From NCBI RefSeq assembly GCF_028598555.1, contig NZ_JAQRFN010000026.1:1-47626 (forward strand): a stretch of DNA of 47,626 nt, in the 5' to 3' direction. The notes under the pieces were generated by a model that saw only the letters and a list, made by a program, of their open reading frames with translations, was not told the origin of the DNA and made no database searches. Each line of letters starts with the position of its first letter. Within the stretch, counting starts at the first letter, position 1. Source of the DNA: Xenorhabdus anantnagensis. GTDB taxonomy: Bacteria > Pseudomonadota > Gammaproteobacteria > Enterobacterales > Enterobacteriaceae. Positions 25,050-34,291 of the stretch are shown here, piece by piece. A program made the position numbers and the translations under genes.

Positions 25050-25262
25050 TTACATTTCACCACGAGATTCGGCAATGCGTTTAGCTATCCAGCTATCGAC
25101 TTCTGATTCAATAAAAGCAATTGAGTGAGAGCCAATTTTAACTTGTTTGGGAAATTTATTTTCTCCAATAAGTTTATAAAGCCACGCTTTGCTGTAACCA
25201 GTTCTGCGTTGAACTTCTGGCAAGCGAATAAGATTTTCTTTAGGTATAGTAATTGTTGACAT
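25050..25262 (-). CDS. alpA: AlpA-family transcriptional activator/excisionase
   Basis: 70 residues: MSTITIPKENLIRLPEVQRR, TGYSKAWLYKLIGENKFPKQ, VKIGSHSIAFIESEVDSWI. The winged-helix AlpA motif is complete. The start at 25262 has GGGGAAAA upstream; the longer frame covers the promoter. AlpA proteins activate PICI/P4-type genes and aid excision. It lies directly after int in the satellite's regulatory end. Confidence 0.9.
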   Translation of the reverse strand: MSTITIPKENLIRLPEVQRRTGYSKAWLYKLIGENKFPKQVKIGSHSIAFIESEVDSWIAKRIAESRGEM

Positions 25263-25484
25263 ATTTTCCCCGTTAGCTTGTCTATAATTGATGCTTCTGG
25301 ACGTTGTTAGAACAGGGATAATTAAACAGAATTTATAATGTGAGATCATCACACTGGGATAGTGCTTTGTTTCATACAAAGAATCCAATATGTTTTATAG
25401 ACCACAAAATAACTATTTATGATTAAAAAAATCATAAATAGTTATATATTAAACAACAAAGATAATTATTTTATATTGATTCAG

Positions 25485-26699
25485 TTAAGCACGTTTCTTA
25501 AATTTTCCATGTATCACATTCTCTCCTAATTCGAGTGCATCCATATAATCCGCATACCATTGCAGCATTTCCCGACGACCATCCAGATATTGGGCATGAT
25601 TATAAGTGCCTCGTATGCTGTTTTTATCAACATGAGCAAGCTGTGTTTCAATCCAAGCAGTGTTATAGCCCTGTTCATGTAAGATAGTGCTCATGGTGTG
25701 GCGGAATCCATGACCTGTGGCTTTTCCACCATAACCAATACGTTTAAGAACCTGATTAATAGCAGCTTCACTCATTGGCTTACCTGCGTCATTCCTGCCA
25801 TGAAAAGCAAAATTAAATCTGCCTGTGATCGCCTCTAACTCTCTCAGCAAAGCCAGAGCCTGCTCAGAAAGTGGGACAATATGAGGCCGACGCATTTTCA
25901 TGCGTTCTTGTGGGATTTCCCAAATTGCTTTATCGAAATCAATTTCTGCCCAAGTAGAGGCTCGCAGTTCTATTGTTCTTAATCCGGTAAGTAAAAGTAA
26001 TTTGGTCGCGATTTGAGTAATCTTACTTCCGCTATAGAGGGAAAGTGCCTGTAGGAACGCGGGTAATTCATCAACATTCAAATGCGGGAAATGTTTGGCT
26101 TTCGGTGTTGCTAATGCTCCAGCCAGTTCAGCAGCAGGATTATATTCTGCTCTTCCTGTGACAATTGCGTATCTGAAAACTTGGTTATATGCCTGCCTGA
26201 TTTTTTTCAACTTATCAAGAACGCCGCGCTGTTCCATTTTGCGCAAAACGGTGAGCATGTCTAAAGGTTTGATATCGGTGATAGCTTGCTTGCCAATATA
26301 AGGGAAAATATCTTTTGTGAAGCCTTCTAAAAGGTCTTCTGCATAACCCTTTGACCAGTTGGGAGCCTTGTAAGCGTGCCACTCAAGGGCGATTTTGTCG
26401 AAGCTGTTATTTACGATGAGAGCCTTTTCTCTTTTTTCCTGCTTTTTAACTTGCCCCGGATCATCGCCATTTGCCAATATCTTTTTGGCGTCTTCCCTTT
26501 TGTTTCTGGCCTCTGCCAACGTTACGGTGGGATAAGTACCAAATGCCAATCGCTTCTCTTTACCTGCAAAGCGATATTTTAACCGCCAACATTTGGAACC
26601 ATTCGGAAAAATTTCTAAGTACATGCCCCCACCATCGGAGAGTTTGTACGATTTGTCTTTGAGCTTTGCGGTGTCTATCTGTCTGGCTGTCAACTTCAT
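25485..26699 (-). CDS. int: P4-type tyrosine integrase of the satellite
   Basis: A 404-residue protein. N-terminal DUF4102 arm-binding domain (MKLTARQIDTAKLKDKSYKL, DGGGMYLEIFPNGSK, RLAFGTYPTVTLAEAR), core-binding domain ~100-200, then the catalytic domain with R in TGLRTIEL, HGFRH, LAHVDKN and Y in TYNHAQYL. It integrates at tRNA 3' ends. The att site with its tRNA-Arg fragment is ~170 bases upstream of its start, the usual P4/PICI layout. Arm-type repeats overlap its promoter, so it may regulate itself. A decayed relative is at 8604. Confidence 0.93.
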   Translation of the reverse strand: MKLTARQIDTAKLKDKSYKLSDGGGMYLEIFPNGSKCWRLKYRFAGKEKRLAFGTYPTVTLAEARNKREDAKKILANGDDPGQVKKQEKREKALIVNNSFDKIALEWHAYKAPNWSKGYAEDLLEGFTKDIFPYIGKQAITDIKPLDMLTVLRKMEQRGVLDKLKKIRQAYNQVFRYAIVTGRAEYNPAAELAGALATPKAKHFPHLNVDELPAFLQALSLYSGSKITQIATKLLLLTGLRTIELRASTWAEIDFDKAIWEIPQERMKMRRPHIVPLSEQALALLRELEAITGRFNFAFHGRNDAGKPMSEAAINQVLKRIGYGGKATGHGFRHTMSTILHEQGYNTAWIETQLAHVDKNSIRGTYNHAQYLDGRREMLQWYADYMDALELGENVIHGKFKKRA

Positions 26700-26700
26700 G

Positions 26701-26750
26701 TGGGGGCATCCATTTTGATTGAACCTAACAATGCCCCCTATTATGCCCCC
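26701..26750 (-). repeat. Arm-type repeats upstream of int
   Basis: TGCCCCC at 26732 and 26744 (12-base period, as at 9964) plus an inverted TGGGGGCA at 26701 next to the int start codon. Likely integrase arm sites that also cover the int promoter. Confidence 0.6.
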
Positions 26751-26864
26751 AGAGATCTGTAGATTTCAACATACCTGACTAGACTACAGGAGAACAGGAA
26801 AAGGCTAATACTGCGTATTTACTGGGGTTTTGTAGACTTCGGAAGACGTTACGATATGAAAGGA

Positions 26865-26909
26865 TGGTACGCCCTACAGGATTCGAACCTGTGACCTACG
26901 GCTTAGAAG
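26865..26909 (-). other. tRNA-Arg 3'-half fragment / att junction
   Basis: On the minus strand this reads from the anticodon loop (CTTCTAAG) through the T-arm (GGTTCGAATCC) to the terminal CCA, matching the 3' half of an argU-type tRNA-Arg(UCU). Identity breaks at the anticodon loop, where the next bases cannot form the anticodon stem, so it is an att copy and not a tRNA gene. Left of it is the satellite int arm; right of it begins the P22-like prophage end. The 14-base core shared with 9892 is at 26871-26884. Confidence 0.75.
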
Positions 26910-27216
26910 AACGTGGAGCGTCAAGTATCCCACTGAAATATAACGACTTATCTTCGCTCGCATCGTGTTTTGTGTCGTTATTCACCTCTTATTGTTTCTT
27001 GTTGTCATTCGCGTGTCTCTATCAGCGACACAAATACGACACAACGAAACACCACCAATAATTATCTCGCCTACCTCGAAACATCACCCATTGACCATAC
27101 CCCACCCACCAGCCCGCCGACTACATGGATGAGATATCAGGCATAAAGTGGTGGTGATTTGCGTTTTCTTCAATGATATAGTCGATCGATTTTAACAAGA
27201 GAAAGCAAACAAAGTT
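26910..27216. other. Prophage-end spacer
   Basis: About 300 bases between the att fragment and the acyltransferase gene. No convincing gene; a plus-strand frame here is a read-through of the tRNA fragment. AAGAGAAAG before the ATG at 27217 is a weak ribosome site. Confidence 0.5.
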
Positions 27217-29058
27217 ATGCAAAAAAGTATATTTAGAAAAGACATAAATGGACTAAGAGCCTTAGCTGTTATGTCCGTTGTATTGTTTCATTTTAACAGC
27301 AATTATCTCCCTGGTGGGTTTGCTGGGGTTGATGTTTTTTTCGTCATCTCTGGGTACTTAATGACATCAATTATATTCAAAGGATTAGAAGGTGGTAATT
27401 TTTCTATCTTAAGATTTTTTCAGGCTAGGGTCAGAAGGATAGTTCCCGCATTGGTTGCAGTAATTGCTATTGTGTTATTTTTGGGATATTTGTTTTTTGA
27501 ACCGTTGACTTATCAATTGGTAGGGAAGCACGGATTATCAAGCTTGTTGTTCATATCTAATATTATATATGCCAATGAGTCAGGTTACTTTGATGCAGAT
27601 GCATTCAGTAAGCTATTCCTGCATACTTGGTCGCTTTCTGTTGAATGGCAGTTTTATGTAGTATATCCAATAGTATTGGTTGTATTATCAAAATTAATTT
27701 CCATTAAAAAGCTGAAATTAGTTGTTTTAATATCCGCTTTAGCTAGTTTTTCTTTTTGTGTTTACCTATCTTCCGTTGATGAAACCTTGTCATACTTCAT
27801 GTTGTATACAAGGGCATGGGAAATGCTGATTGGTGGATTGGCTTTTCTATATCCAATAAATACCACAAAACACAATAAAATAATCATTGAGGTAGCTGGT
27901 TTATCATTAGTTATTTCAGCATTTTTTATTTTTTCAGATGATAGTTTATGGCCTAGTTACAATGCACTTATTCCTGTATTCGGAGCGTACTTATGTATAT
28001 TAGCTAATAATGATAAAACATTACTATCTAATGCAGTATTTCAAAAAATAGGATTATACTCATATTCAATTTACTTGGTTCATTGGCCATTTATTGTTTT
28101 TTTCAAAAAAATAAATGTAAATATTAACCTTGCTGTTTATTTGATTTCAATAATCATTATCGCGTTTGTGATATTCAATTTCATTGAAAAAAGAAGAAAT
28201 TACAAATATGGATTATTATTTATTTTCCTGATATCAATGGCATCATCATATACAATTTCTATAGATGGATTAGGATTCAGGGTTGATGATAAATATAAAT
28301 TAACCAAGAAAGAGTTTCATAGGGAGTATTTTGGTGGAAGTGCTATAAGGCAGGCCAGTGATATACAGTATTTTAATATCAGTGATGGTGAAAAACCAAG
28401 AGCTATAATAACAGGTGATAGCTTTAGTAGACAATATATGAATAGCTTTAAGAATGAAAAATTCAAAGCTATTGGTATATTTAAAGATGGTTGTTTTATA
28501 ACTCAAAATTATTATTCTAAATTTGATGATAATGATGATAGGCTATGTATTCTTAGATATAAAAACTTCATTCATGTTATGAATAGCCATCCTGAAACCG
28601 ATGTTATATTATCCATGTCTTGGGGAGATTATAAATTAACAAACCGGATAACTGGTGAAAAATTAACGAAAAACATTAATCAGGCTATAGTTAATGATCT
28701 TGCGGAATTAATAAAAATAGGTGGACATAAAAGACATTATTATATAATTGGTAAAACAAATGGTAGTGAAACGCAATCATTTGAATGCTTAGCTAGAAAC
28801 AACTTGCCGATAAGCAAATTATTAAAATCTTGTCCTTCCGATAATCAGAGGAAGAAGATAATGATAAACGAAGATATAAAAAAAATTGAGTCTAGTTTTA
28901 ACAATGTCACCTTCATTGATCCGAACGATGCGTTATGCAAAAATGGTAGATGCCTTCTTTTAAATAAAAATAGCGATCCTATATATTCCGATAATAGCCA
29001 TTTGTCAATATACGGTTCCAATATTGTTGTTAAATATATAATGGATAAGATAAATTAA
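27217..29058 (+). CDS. OafA/YrhL-type acyltransferase with SGNH domain (O-antigen modification)
   Basis: A 613-residue protein. The N-terminal acyltransferase-3 domain has ~10 membrane segments with the motifs INGLRALAVMSVVLFHFN, FFVISGYL, TWSLSVEWQFYVVYP and YSIYLVHWPF. A C-terminal periplasmic SGNH domain carries G400DS and D592-NS-H595 (SDNSHLSIYG). It moves an acyl (usually acetyl) group to sugar hydroxyls of surface glycans. It is placed at the att end after the tailspike gene, where P22 carries its gtr seroconversion genes, and is transcribed against the phage late operon, so it is probably lysogenic conversion that blocks superinfection at the receptor. AT-rich, suggesting recent acquisition. 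Confidence 0.88.
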   Translation: MQKSIFRKDINGLRALAVMSVVLFHFNSNYLPGGFAGVDVFFVISGYLMTSIIFKGLEGGNFSILRFFQARVRRIVPALVAVIAIVLFLGYLFFEPLTYQLVGKHGLSSLLFISNIIYANESGYFDADAFSKLFLHTWSLSVEWQFYVVYPIVLVVLSKLISIKKLKLVVLISALASFSFCVYLSSVDETLSYFMLYTRAWEMLIGGLAFLYPINTTKHNKIIIEVAGLSLVISAFFIFSDDSLWPSYNALIPVFGAYLCILANNDKTLLSNAVFQKIGLYSYSIYLVHWPFIVFFKKINVNINLAVYLISIIIIAFVIFNFIEKRRNYKYGLLFIFLISMASSYTISIDGLGFRVDDKYKLTKKEFHREYFGGSAIRQASDIQYFNISDGEKPRAIITGDSFSRQYMNSFKNEKFKAIGIFKDGCFITQNYYSKFDDNDDRLCILRYKNFIHVMNSHPETDVILSMSWGDYKLTNRITGEKLTKNINQAIVNDLAELIKIGGHKRHYYIIGKTNGSETQSFECLARNNLPISKLLKSCPSDNQRKKIMINEDIKKIESSFNNVTFIDPNDALCKNGRCLLLNKNSDPIYSDNSHLSIYGSNIVVKYIMDKIN

Positions 29059-29063
29059 AAATA

Positions 29064-29085
29064 AATGCCCTCGTTAGAGGGCATT
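29064..29085. terminator. Bidirectional terminator between acyltransferase and tailspike
   Basis: AATGCCCTC and GAGGGCATT pair around a GTTA loop, 5 bases after the acyltransferase stop and 4 bases before the tailspike stop. T/A-rich flanks on both sides let it serve both convergent genes. Confidence 0.85.
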
Positions 29086-29089
29086 ATAT

Positions 29090-31198
29090 TTATGGATTGT
29101 ATGCTCTTGTGTTCAATACCCCTTTCTCAACGATTATTTCCCAAAACTGCCCTGTTACTTGATCCATTATAACCGGGGATGAGTTTTTAGTTAAAAATCT
29201 AACATGCCCAGAAACATCACCACCTGAACTTCCAACAACACCCATTCTAGTATTATGTGAGTCACATTTAGCAAAAATACATCCTATCTTCAAAATACTA
29301 GGTGATTCAAAATCATAATAAGTCACTTTCAGGGTATATACCCTGACCATTAATCTTATTCCAGTAACATTAGTTGATCTTAAATCTTCGTAAGTTGAAT
29401 ATATAACCTTGCCGTTTGAATCAAGAGCCTCTAATTTCACCTTTCCTTTTAGAGCTGATATATATGAAAGTGTTTGGCCTATAAGCGTAAAGTTATAAAT
29501 GGATGATATCATTTCCATTTCTATAGAGACTGAATCACTAGTGGATACATTTATATTTGTTGATGATGACTGATTGCCATCAAACATATTATTTATGTTT
29601 TCAACAGAAGATGTTATGTCGCTGCCGTTTTTAATAACTCTAGTTCTGAATCTTGGCCTTAATGCGAAATTACCCAGAAAATTATCAACACCTCTTATGT
29701 ATCCATGTGATGATCCCCTTGCTGATAAAGCGTATCCTGATGACTCAGGGAATATATTTTTGTATGGGAAAGACTCAGCTATAAAATTGTTAGCCCCGGG
29801 GAGATCTTCTCTTACAAATTTACTATACCAAGATTCTCCGTCATTTAGAGTGGAAAATAATAGCTCTACAATATTATTTGTTGATTCTTGGAATACATCT
29901 GGTGACTTTCCGCCTCTAGAGAATTCGAACAATATATCATCATTCCCTGCATTTATATCCCATCCTTTAATTGTGAATTTATTATCATATCCTTCACAAT
30001 ACATAAATCTCTTTGTTGTTACTTTTGTGGACTGTAACTCAGCCAGAATGATGTTACTGGAAACCTCCCCACCACGAGTGGTTTGCGGGTTGGTCGATGA
30101 GCACAACAAACGTATTGCATCCTTAAAGCGCCGTGCCCTGATATCAATGGTGTTACCATTCACCCATCCGTTAAACTGATCCTGCGATTCAGCTTCCCAA
30201 ATGCCTTGCATGACCAGTGAATAACTAAAACCGTCAATGTAGAAGTTTAACTTATTACGGTGAACATTTTCCCATGAACGCTCTGTAACGCCGAGTGTTG
30301 GGCGCATCCACGCCCCCCCCAACATTAACACGCCGCCCCCCGTTAGGTTTGCATAATCATCAACATTGCCCTGATCCCATCCGTCATAATCAATATGACC
30401 ATTACGAATATCCAAACGCCCTGAGATAACATTATCCTGGCAGCCGAGCGTGCCATTCGGTGAGCGCCAACTATAAAAGCCAACCATAAAATAATCATCA
30501 GGCAAAACAATATTTTTTGATGATTTTAAGTGCCCATAGGTCGGCATCATAACATTGCGCCTGAACACAATGCCGCAGTCTATTAGGCTGGTCAGGGTTA
30601 GCGTTCCTTCCCATAACAAGGTGATATCTTCAAATACGACACGCTCTGAATATTCATATTCTTTGCCACGCGGAATGACCAAGGCATAACCGTTTTCTTT
30701 ACACCAATCAGCCGCAGATTGAATATAGTTTCCGCCCAAATGTGTAAAATAATCGAGTGATTTTGTTTTCCACTGATAGTTAATGACATCGCCCACAGTA
30801 AATTTATCATCTGCCATGATAGCATTAGCACCCCACGGAGATTCAAGCTGCAGCCTGAGTTGATCAGGGTCATATTTAAGCACATTGGGAAAATAAAATT
30901 GCTGCACCCCATAGCTATCATAAATAGCCATAGAATGCCCCTGAACGGTCACGAACTTAGCAATCTGCCCGGCATAAACAGGATAGCCCACCGCATTGAT
31001 AATGATAGGCTGAGGTGCAGGGATATGCGCCCCATCCTCACGTTCCAAATAAACCTGAATCTGGTTCTCTGGAATGGTCGGATCGGTATCGATTTTGCCA
31101 ATATAAATTCTGCCGTTAGAGCACGCCTTGAAAGAGCGCGCCATAGTAAACAACTGAGACGGCATTGAGACGACAACATTAGGGGTTATTTCTGACAT
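29090..31198 (-). CDS. P22-type tailspike with divergent receptor-binding domain
   Basis: A 702-residue protein. Residues 1-~115 match the P22 gp9 head-binding domain: [73 protein letters not shown]. The rest is unlike P22: a probable beta-helix with [20 protein letters not shown] and repeated N-x-I-x strands, then a C-terminal galectin/jelly-roll-like part. Six copies of gp9 attach to the phage tail and bind, and often cut, O-antigen. The distal domain should define a host serotype different from Salmonella. It is the last late gene; a weak hairpin (31269-31281) upstream separates it from the rest. Confidence 0.88.
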   Translation of the reverse strand: MSEITPNVVVSMPSQLFTMARSFKACSNGRIYIGKIDTDPTIPENQIQVYLEREDGAHIPAPQPIIINAVGYPVYAGQIAKFVTVQGHSMAIYDSYGVQQFYFPNVLKYDPDQLRLQLESPWGANAIMADDKFTVGDVINYQWKTKSLDYFTHLGGNYIQSAADWCKENGYALVIPRGKEYEYSERVVFEDITLLWEGTLTLTSLIDCGIVFRRNVMMPTYGHLKSSKNIVLPDDYFMVGFYSWRSPNGTLGCQDNVISGRLDIRNGHIDYDGWDQGNVDDYANLTGGGVLMLGGAWMRPTLGVTERSWENVHRNKLNFYIDGFSYSLVMQGIWEAESQDQFNGWVNGNTIDIRARRFKDAIRLLCSSTNPQTTRGGEVSSNIILAELQSTKVTTKRFMYCEGYDNKFTIKGWDINAGNDDILFEFSRGGKSPDVFQESTNNIVELLFSTLNDGESWYSKFVREDLPGANNFIAESFPYKNIFPESSGYALSARGSSHGYIRGVDNFLGNFALRPRFRTRVIKNGSDITSSVENINNMFDGNQSSSTNINVSTSDSVSIEMEMISSIYNFTLIGQTLSYISALKGKVKLEALDSNGKVIYSTYEDLRSTNVTGIRLMVRVYTLKVTYYDFESPSILKIGCIFAKCDSHNTRMGVVGSSGGDVSGHVRFLTKNSSPVIMDQVTGQFWEIIVEKGVLNTRAYNP

Positions 31199-31358
31199 TT
31201 ATGTTCTCCAGACGTGCGAAATCCCAGCGGGGGAAACTGTATTGGTTGAAATTTGGATGTAAAAAAATCCGCACTAGGCGGCGTTAGTAAAACAGATGGT
31301 TTTCTAAACTTTGGCTAAACTGTATGATGAGAAAAAATGAACATAAAAAGGACAAATA

Positions 31359-31700
31359 ATGTCTGACGAAAGCAACAAACAAGAATGGCTGAGCTTCTTA
31401 AGAAGACTGGCTAAGGTAAACATAAAATCGTTTGGCGATTTCATTAAAGCTAAAGACGCTAGTAACAAGTGCTTATCATGTGGATGCTCAGACCTTAGCG
31501 TCCCCCAGATGGAACTTGTAGATAAAGAAAACAATGAAACATTAAAGCATGCCAGATATGACACGGTTGGCATCGTGACAGATGACTCTCAATTTAATAT
31601 TGAAAGTTATTCCTACTGGATTTTGTGCGAAAACTGCGGTCATGAAATGCGCTATAACGCCAGCGTCGTGCTAAAATGGGTTGAAGAAAATGCAAAATAA
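31359..31700 (+). CDS. Uncharacterised moron with zinc-ribbon motifs
   Basis: 113 residues: MSDESNKQEWLSFLRRLAKV, with CLSCGCSDLSVPQM and WILCENCGHEMRYNA. The two C-x2-C pairs ~70 residues apart form a likely zinc ribbon. AAAGGA lies 8 bases upstream of the ATG. Transcribed against the late operon, with its own promoter region at 31200-31350. The place between the ejection proteins and tailspike is where P22 keeps its immI/sieA accessory block, so lysogenic expression and an exclusion or regulatory role are plausible. Confidence 0.65.
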   Translation: MSDESNKQEWLSFLRRLAKVNIKSFGDFIKAKDASNKCLSCGCSDLSVPQMELVDKENNETLKHARYDTVGIVTDDSQFNIESYSYWILCENCGHEMRYNASVVLKWVEENAK

Positions 31701-31980
31701 TAATGTTATAAGCTTAATAACAAGAGAGCCGCTAAACCAACAAGATACCAAGCATCATGAGCAAGGTGATGGCGGCGGCGGAGGTGATGATATGCTACAA
31801 CGCATCAAAGAACTCGAAAAAGAAGTCTCTACCATCAAGACCGATGTTGCGGTTATAAGGTCAAACTATGTAACCAGAGCTGACCTACACGAAGAGATAG
31901 GCAAACAAACAAAGTGGATAGCGGCGACCATCATCGCGACCGCTGGGATCTCACTTGCTGTTGCTAAGTTCATATTCTAA
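31690..31980 (+). CDS. Small membrane-anchored coiled-coil protein (XhlA-like)
   Basis: 96 residues from MQNNNVISLITREP; the ATG overlaps the end of the upstream moron. A Gly-rich, acidic linker (GDGGGGGDDML) is followed by a coiled coil LQRIKELEKEVSTIKTDVAV and a C-terminal membrane segment WIAATIIATAGISLAVAKF. This is the layout of haemolysin XhlA-like and similar phage proteins. Coupled to the zinc-ribbon gene, it might act at the inner membrane in superinfection exclusion. A TTG 9 bases upstream is a less likely start. Confidence 0.6.
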   Translation: MQNNNVISLITREPLNQQDTKHHEQGDGGGGGDDMLQRIKELEKEVSTIKTDVAVIRSNYVTRADLHEEIGKQTKWIAATIIATAGISLAVAKFIF

Positions 31981-31984
31981 GCAG

Positions 31985-32006
31985 GGAAGGGAATCACCGC
32001 CCTTCC
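31985..32006. terminator. Terminator after the two morons
   Basis: GGAAGGG pairs with CCCTTCC, followed by TCTTCTTG on the plus strand. It overlaps the last codons of the convergent gp16-like gene. Confidence 0.6.
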
Positions 32007-34291
32007 TCTTCTTGCTGATTAACCCAGCCAATTATCCCTATACGGGCAATTGTGCGCTTATCAATATCTGGCAATGAGCCATAAAATTCCCTCCACTGCT
32101 TAGCGGTTCGGAGCTTGGCTTCATCAAAAGCTTTACGGTATTTGCTCTTTCCTCTCGCCGGAGGAACTTCAATGCCTTTAGTCGCTTGCTGAAACTCAGG
32201 TGATAAAATTAATTTCTCAGCCGCTTCCGAAGATCCTGCACCACCAGCCATTCGAGCACGAACCGCTAGCTTTTCACCCAATGCACCACCCGCCACGGCA
32301 CCCAATGGTCCTAATTTAGTCCCTGCCATTGTGCCGACTCTCCCGGCATATTTCGCCATTAACTCATGAGGTGCAGTCACTGCGTCAAAACGTTTTGTAA
32401 AATCATTCAATCTTCCAGTGGTTATTTCGAATGACTTTGCTCGCCGGATAGCATTGGCCACGACATAAGTATCATGTAGTCCAGACATAAACTCGCGGGG
32501 CATGTACTGCGCGAGAATACGCATGTTGCCAGATGTCCTTAGATTCTGATACCAGTCAGCGAATCCAGCCGGATTAAAGTCTGCACCACGCTTACCTGCT
32601 GATAGCATATCCCTGATAGCAGTCCCTGCAACCTCTTGGCGCATTTGTCTGCTGGGAATGTTTTTCATTAGCTCAGAGAATTGTTTCGAATTCCCTCGCG
32701 CAAGAGAGGCAACTGCCAGTGTGCTACGATTCGCGATATCTCCTGTCAGGTTCTTGCCGCGCAACTGCACCATCTGATCTTCCAGCCCTTTACGCATTTG
32801 AACCAAGCGCTGAGCGACTTCAAAGTCCCTGCCAGCCCCCACATCACCTAATACAGCCCGCTGATCTTTAGATAACTGAGAGTAGAGATATCGCAATGCT
32901 CCCTCATCAGCATCTTTATATGGACCGCGATTTTTAAATAATGCCTGACCAACTAAACGGCGCTGCTTATTCAAGTTGGCATAAGTGAGAATACCATCCT
33001 GACTGGGATTAACGACCTTGAATACAGCCTTCTCGATCGTGTCCAGATTTTCCCAGCCCCCTAGTTCATCAGCCTTTCTCTCAAGTGCTGCGGCTGTATT
33101 ATTAGCCTCAACACGGGTTGCGGGCAGCATGGCATTATCAACCTGTTTATAAAGCTGATCACTACGATGCTCAAGTGCTGCCATCCTGCTGTCAACCTGT
33201 CCAATAATTTTCTGATTCAATGATAGTGCATCAGGGGCTTTAGCAACGTCATCAATGAGTTTTCCGGCACTCTCAGAAAGTTTCAGGATGGCCACATCTT
33301 CTTGCTGCTTTAGTGCAGAACCAGCACGGGATTTAATGGCCTGTTCAACGGCTTGATATTGTTGGTTGCCTGATAAATGGGAAGGGAGAAGATCCTCAGT
33401 TATTCCAAGTCTATCAGCGGCGGCTTTTACATCAGGCTGCACTTTGACATCAAGACCTTGAAGGGAAGAAGCTAAGTCGGGGTTCTTCTGGGCTGCCATT
33501 TGGCGAAGTGTTTCTTCTGGCGTTAGTTGTTTCTGAGGAGGAGGTTGCGGTGCACCTTGTCCGGCTCCACCTGCTCCACCTGCTCCAGCACCTTCCTCTG
33601 CTCCCCGGAATAGCTTATTCAGTCCTGTCTTTTCACCAACGACATTCAGTGCTTTGCCCAGAACCGGCGTGACAACCCTAGCCACTCCGCTAGCAGCAGT
33701 ACCAATACCGAGGTCAGTCGCCAGCCCACCCGCATTATCTTTTGAGCTGTTCTGAGCCAATGCGCCTATAGTATTTTCAGCCACCATATCAGCCAGTTTA
33801 GTTGCGCCTCTCTCCAGTTTACCCGCATTGGCAACGGAGCCAAGGGCTACTGCGGCTTTCTCTGTGCCAACACTCGGTATTAAGTACGGCGCGACTTCTG
33901 CGCCGATTTTAGCGTAAGAATCTTGGGGCTTAAGACTGTTTGGTAACTCAAATCGTTGTGCGGGTGTGTATGTTCCATCACCTAATCCAGCCTTTTCACC
34001 CGCCCAAGCGCCAGCACTAACCACGGCATCACCAATGCTGGGAATAATATTAGCCACGTTTACGCCAGCTTGAAGAAAGCCTTTTCCAGCTTCTGCGATT
34101 GGGCTACCCGCTTGTTGCTGTTGTGGTAATGGATAGGCTGCATAGAATTGTTGTCGTGCGGCTTCGACCTTATCACCGGCTTTAGGTACAACTATTTCAT
34201 TGAAATATTGTTCCTGCGCCGCTGCCTGCTGTTGTGGGTTTAGCGATTGGTATTGTGAGGACGCAACAACGTCCCGCCACGGTTTAGCCAT
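31994..34291 (-). CDS. P22 gp16-like ejection (DNA transfer) protein
   Basis: A 765-residue protein. The N-terminal MAKPWRDVVASSQYQSLNPQ opening and repeated small-residue amphipathic helices (~60-250) suit a membrane-penetrating ejection protein. A glycine/alanine and proline linker (GAGAGGAGGAGQGAPQPPP) is followed by a long helical domain to ~700. It is third in the conserved P22 order gp7-gp20-gp16. It is carried in the virion and enters the host envelope to guide DNA. The C-terminal end is very acidic (NQQEEEGR). Confidence 0.85.
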   Translation of the reverse strand: MAKPWRDVVASSQYQSLNPQQQAAAQEQYFNEIVVPKAGDKVEAARQQFYAAYPLPQQQQAGSPIAEAGKGFLQAGVNVANIIPSIGDAVVSAGAWAGEKAGLGDGTYTPAQRFELPNSLKPQDSYAKIGAEVAPYLIPSVGTEKAAVALGSVANAGKLERGATKLADMVAENTIGALAQNSSKDNAGGLATDLGIGTAASGVARVVTPVLGKALNVVGEKTGLNKLFRGAEEGAGAGGAGGAGQGAPQPPPQKQLTPEETLRQMAAQKNPDLASSLQGLDVKVQPDVKAAADRLGITEDLLPSHLSGNQQYQAVEQAIKSRAGSALKQQEDVAILKLSESAGKLIDDVAKAPDALSLNQKIIGQVDSRMAALEHRSDQLYKQVDNAMLPATRVEANNTAAALERKADELGGWENLDTIEKAVFKVVNPSQDGILTYANLNKQRRLVGQALFKNRGPYKDADEGALRYLYSQLSKDQRAVLGDVGAGRDFEVAQRLVQMRKGLEDQMVQLRGKNLTGDIANRSTLAVASLARGNSKQFSELMKNIPSRQMRQEVAGTAIRDMLSAGKRGADFNPAGFADWYQNLRTSGNMRILAQYMPREFMSGLHDTYVVANAIRRAKSFEITTGRLNDFTKRFDAVTAPHELMAKYAGRVGTMAGTKLGPLGAVAGGALGEKLAVRARMAGGAGSSEAAEKLILSPEFQQATKGIEVPPARGKSKYRKAFDEAKLRTAKQWREFYGSLPDIDKRTIARIGIIGWVNQQEEEGR

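Noticed and set aside
26865-26909. A complete tRNA gene
   Set aside because: Similarity to tRNA-Arg ends at the anticodon loop; the 5' half is missing, so it is an att copy.
26864-27061. Plus-strand frame beginning inside the tRNA-Arg fragment
   Set aside because: The sequence is the antisense of a tRNA 3' half (GFEPVTYGL is a common artefact of this), not a gene.
33540-33600. Gly/Ala/Pro repeat in the gp16-like gene as a DNA repeat element
   Set aside because: It is a coding linker in frame with the protein and is common in ejection proteins.
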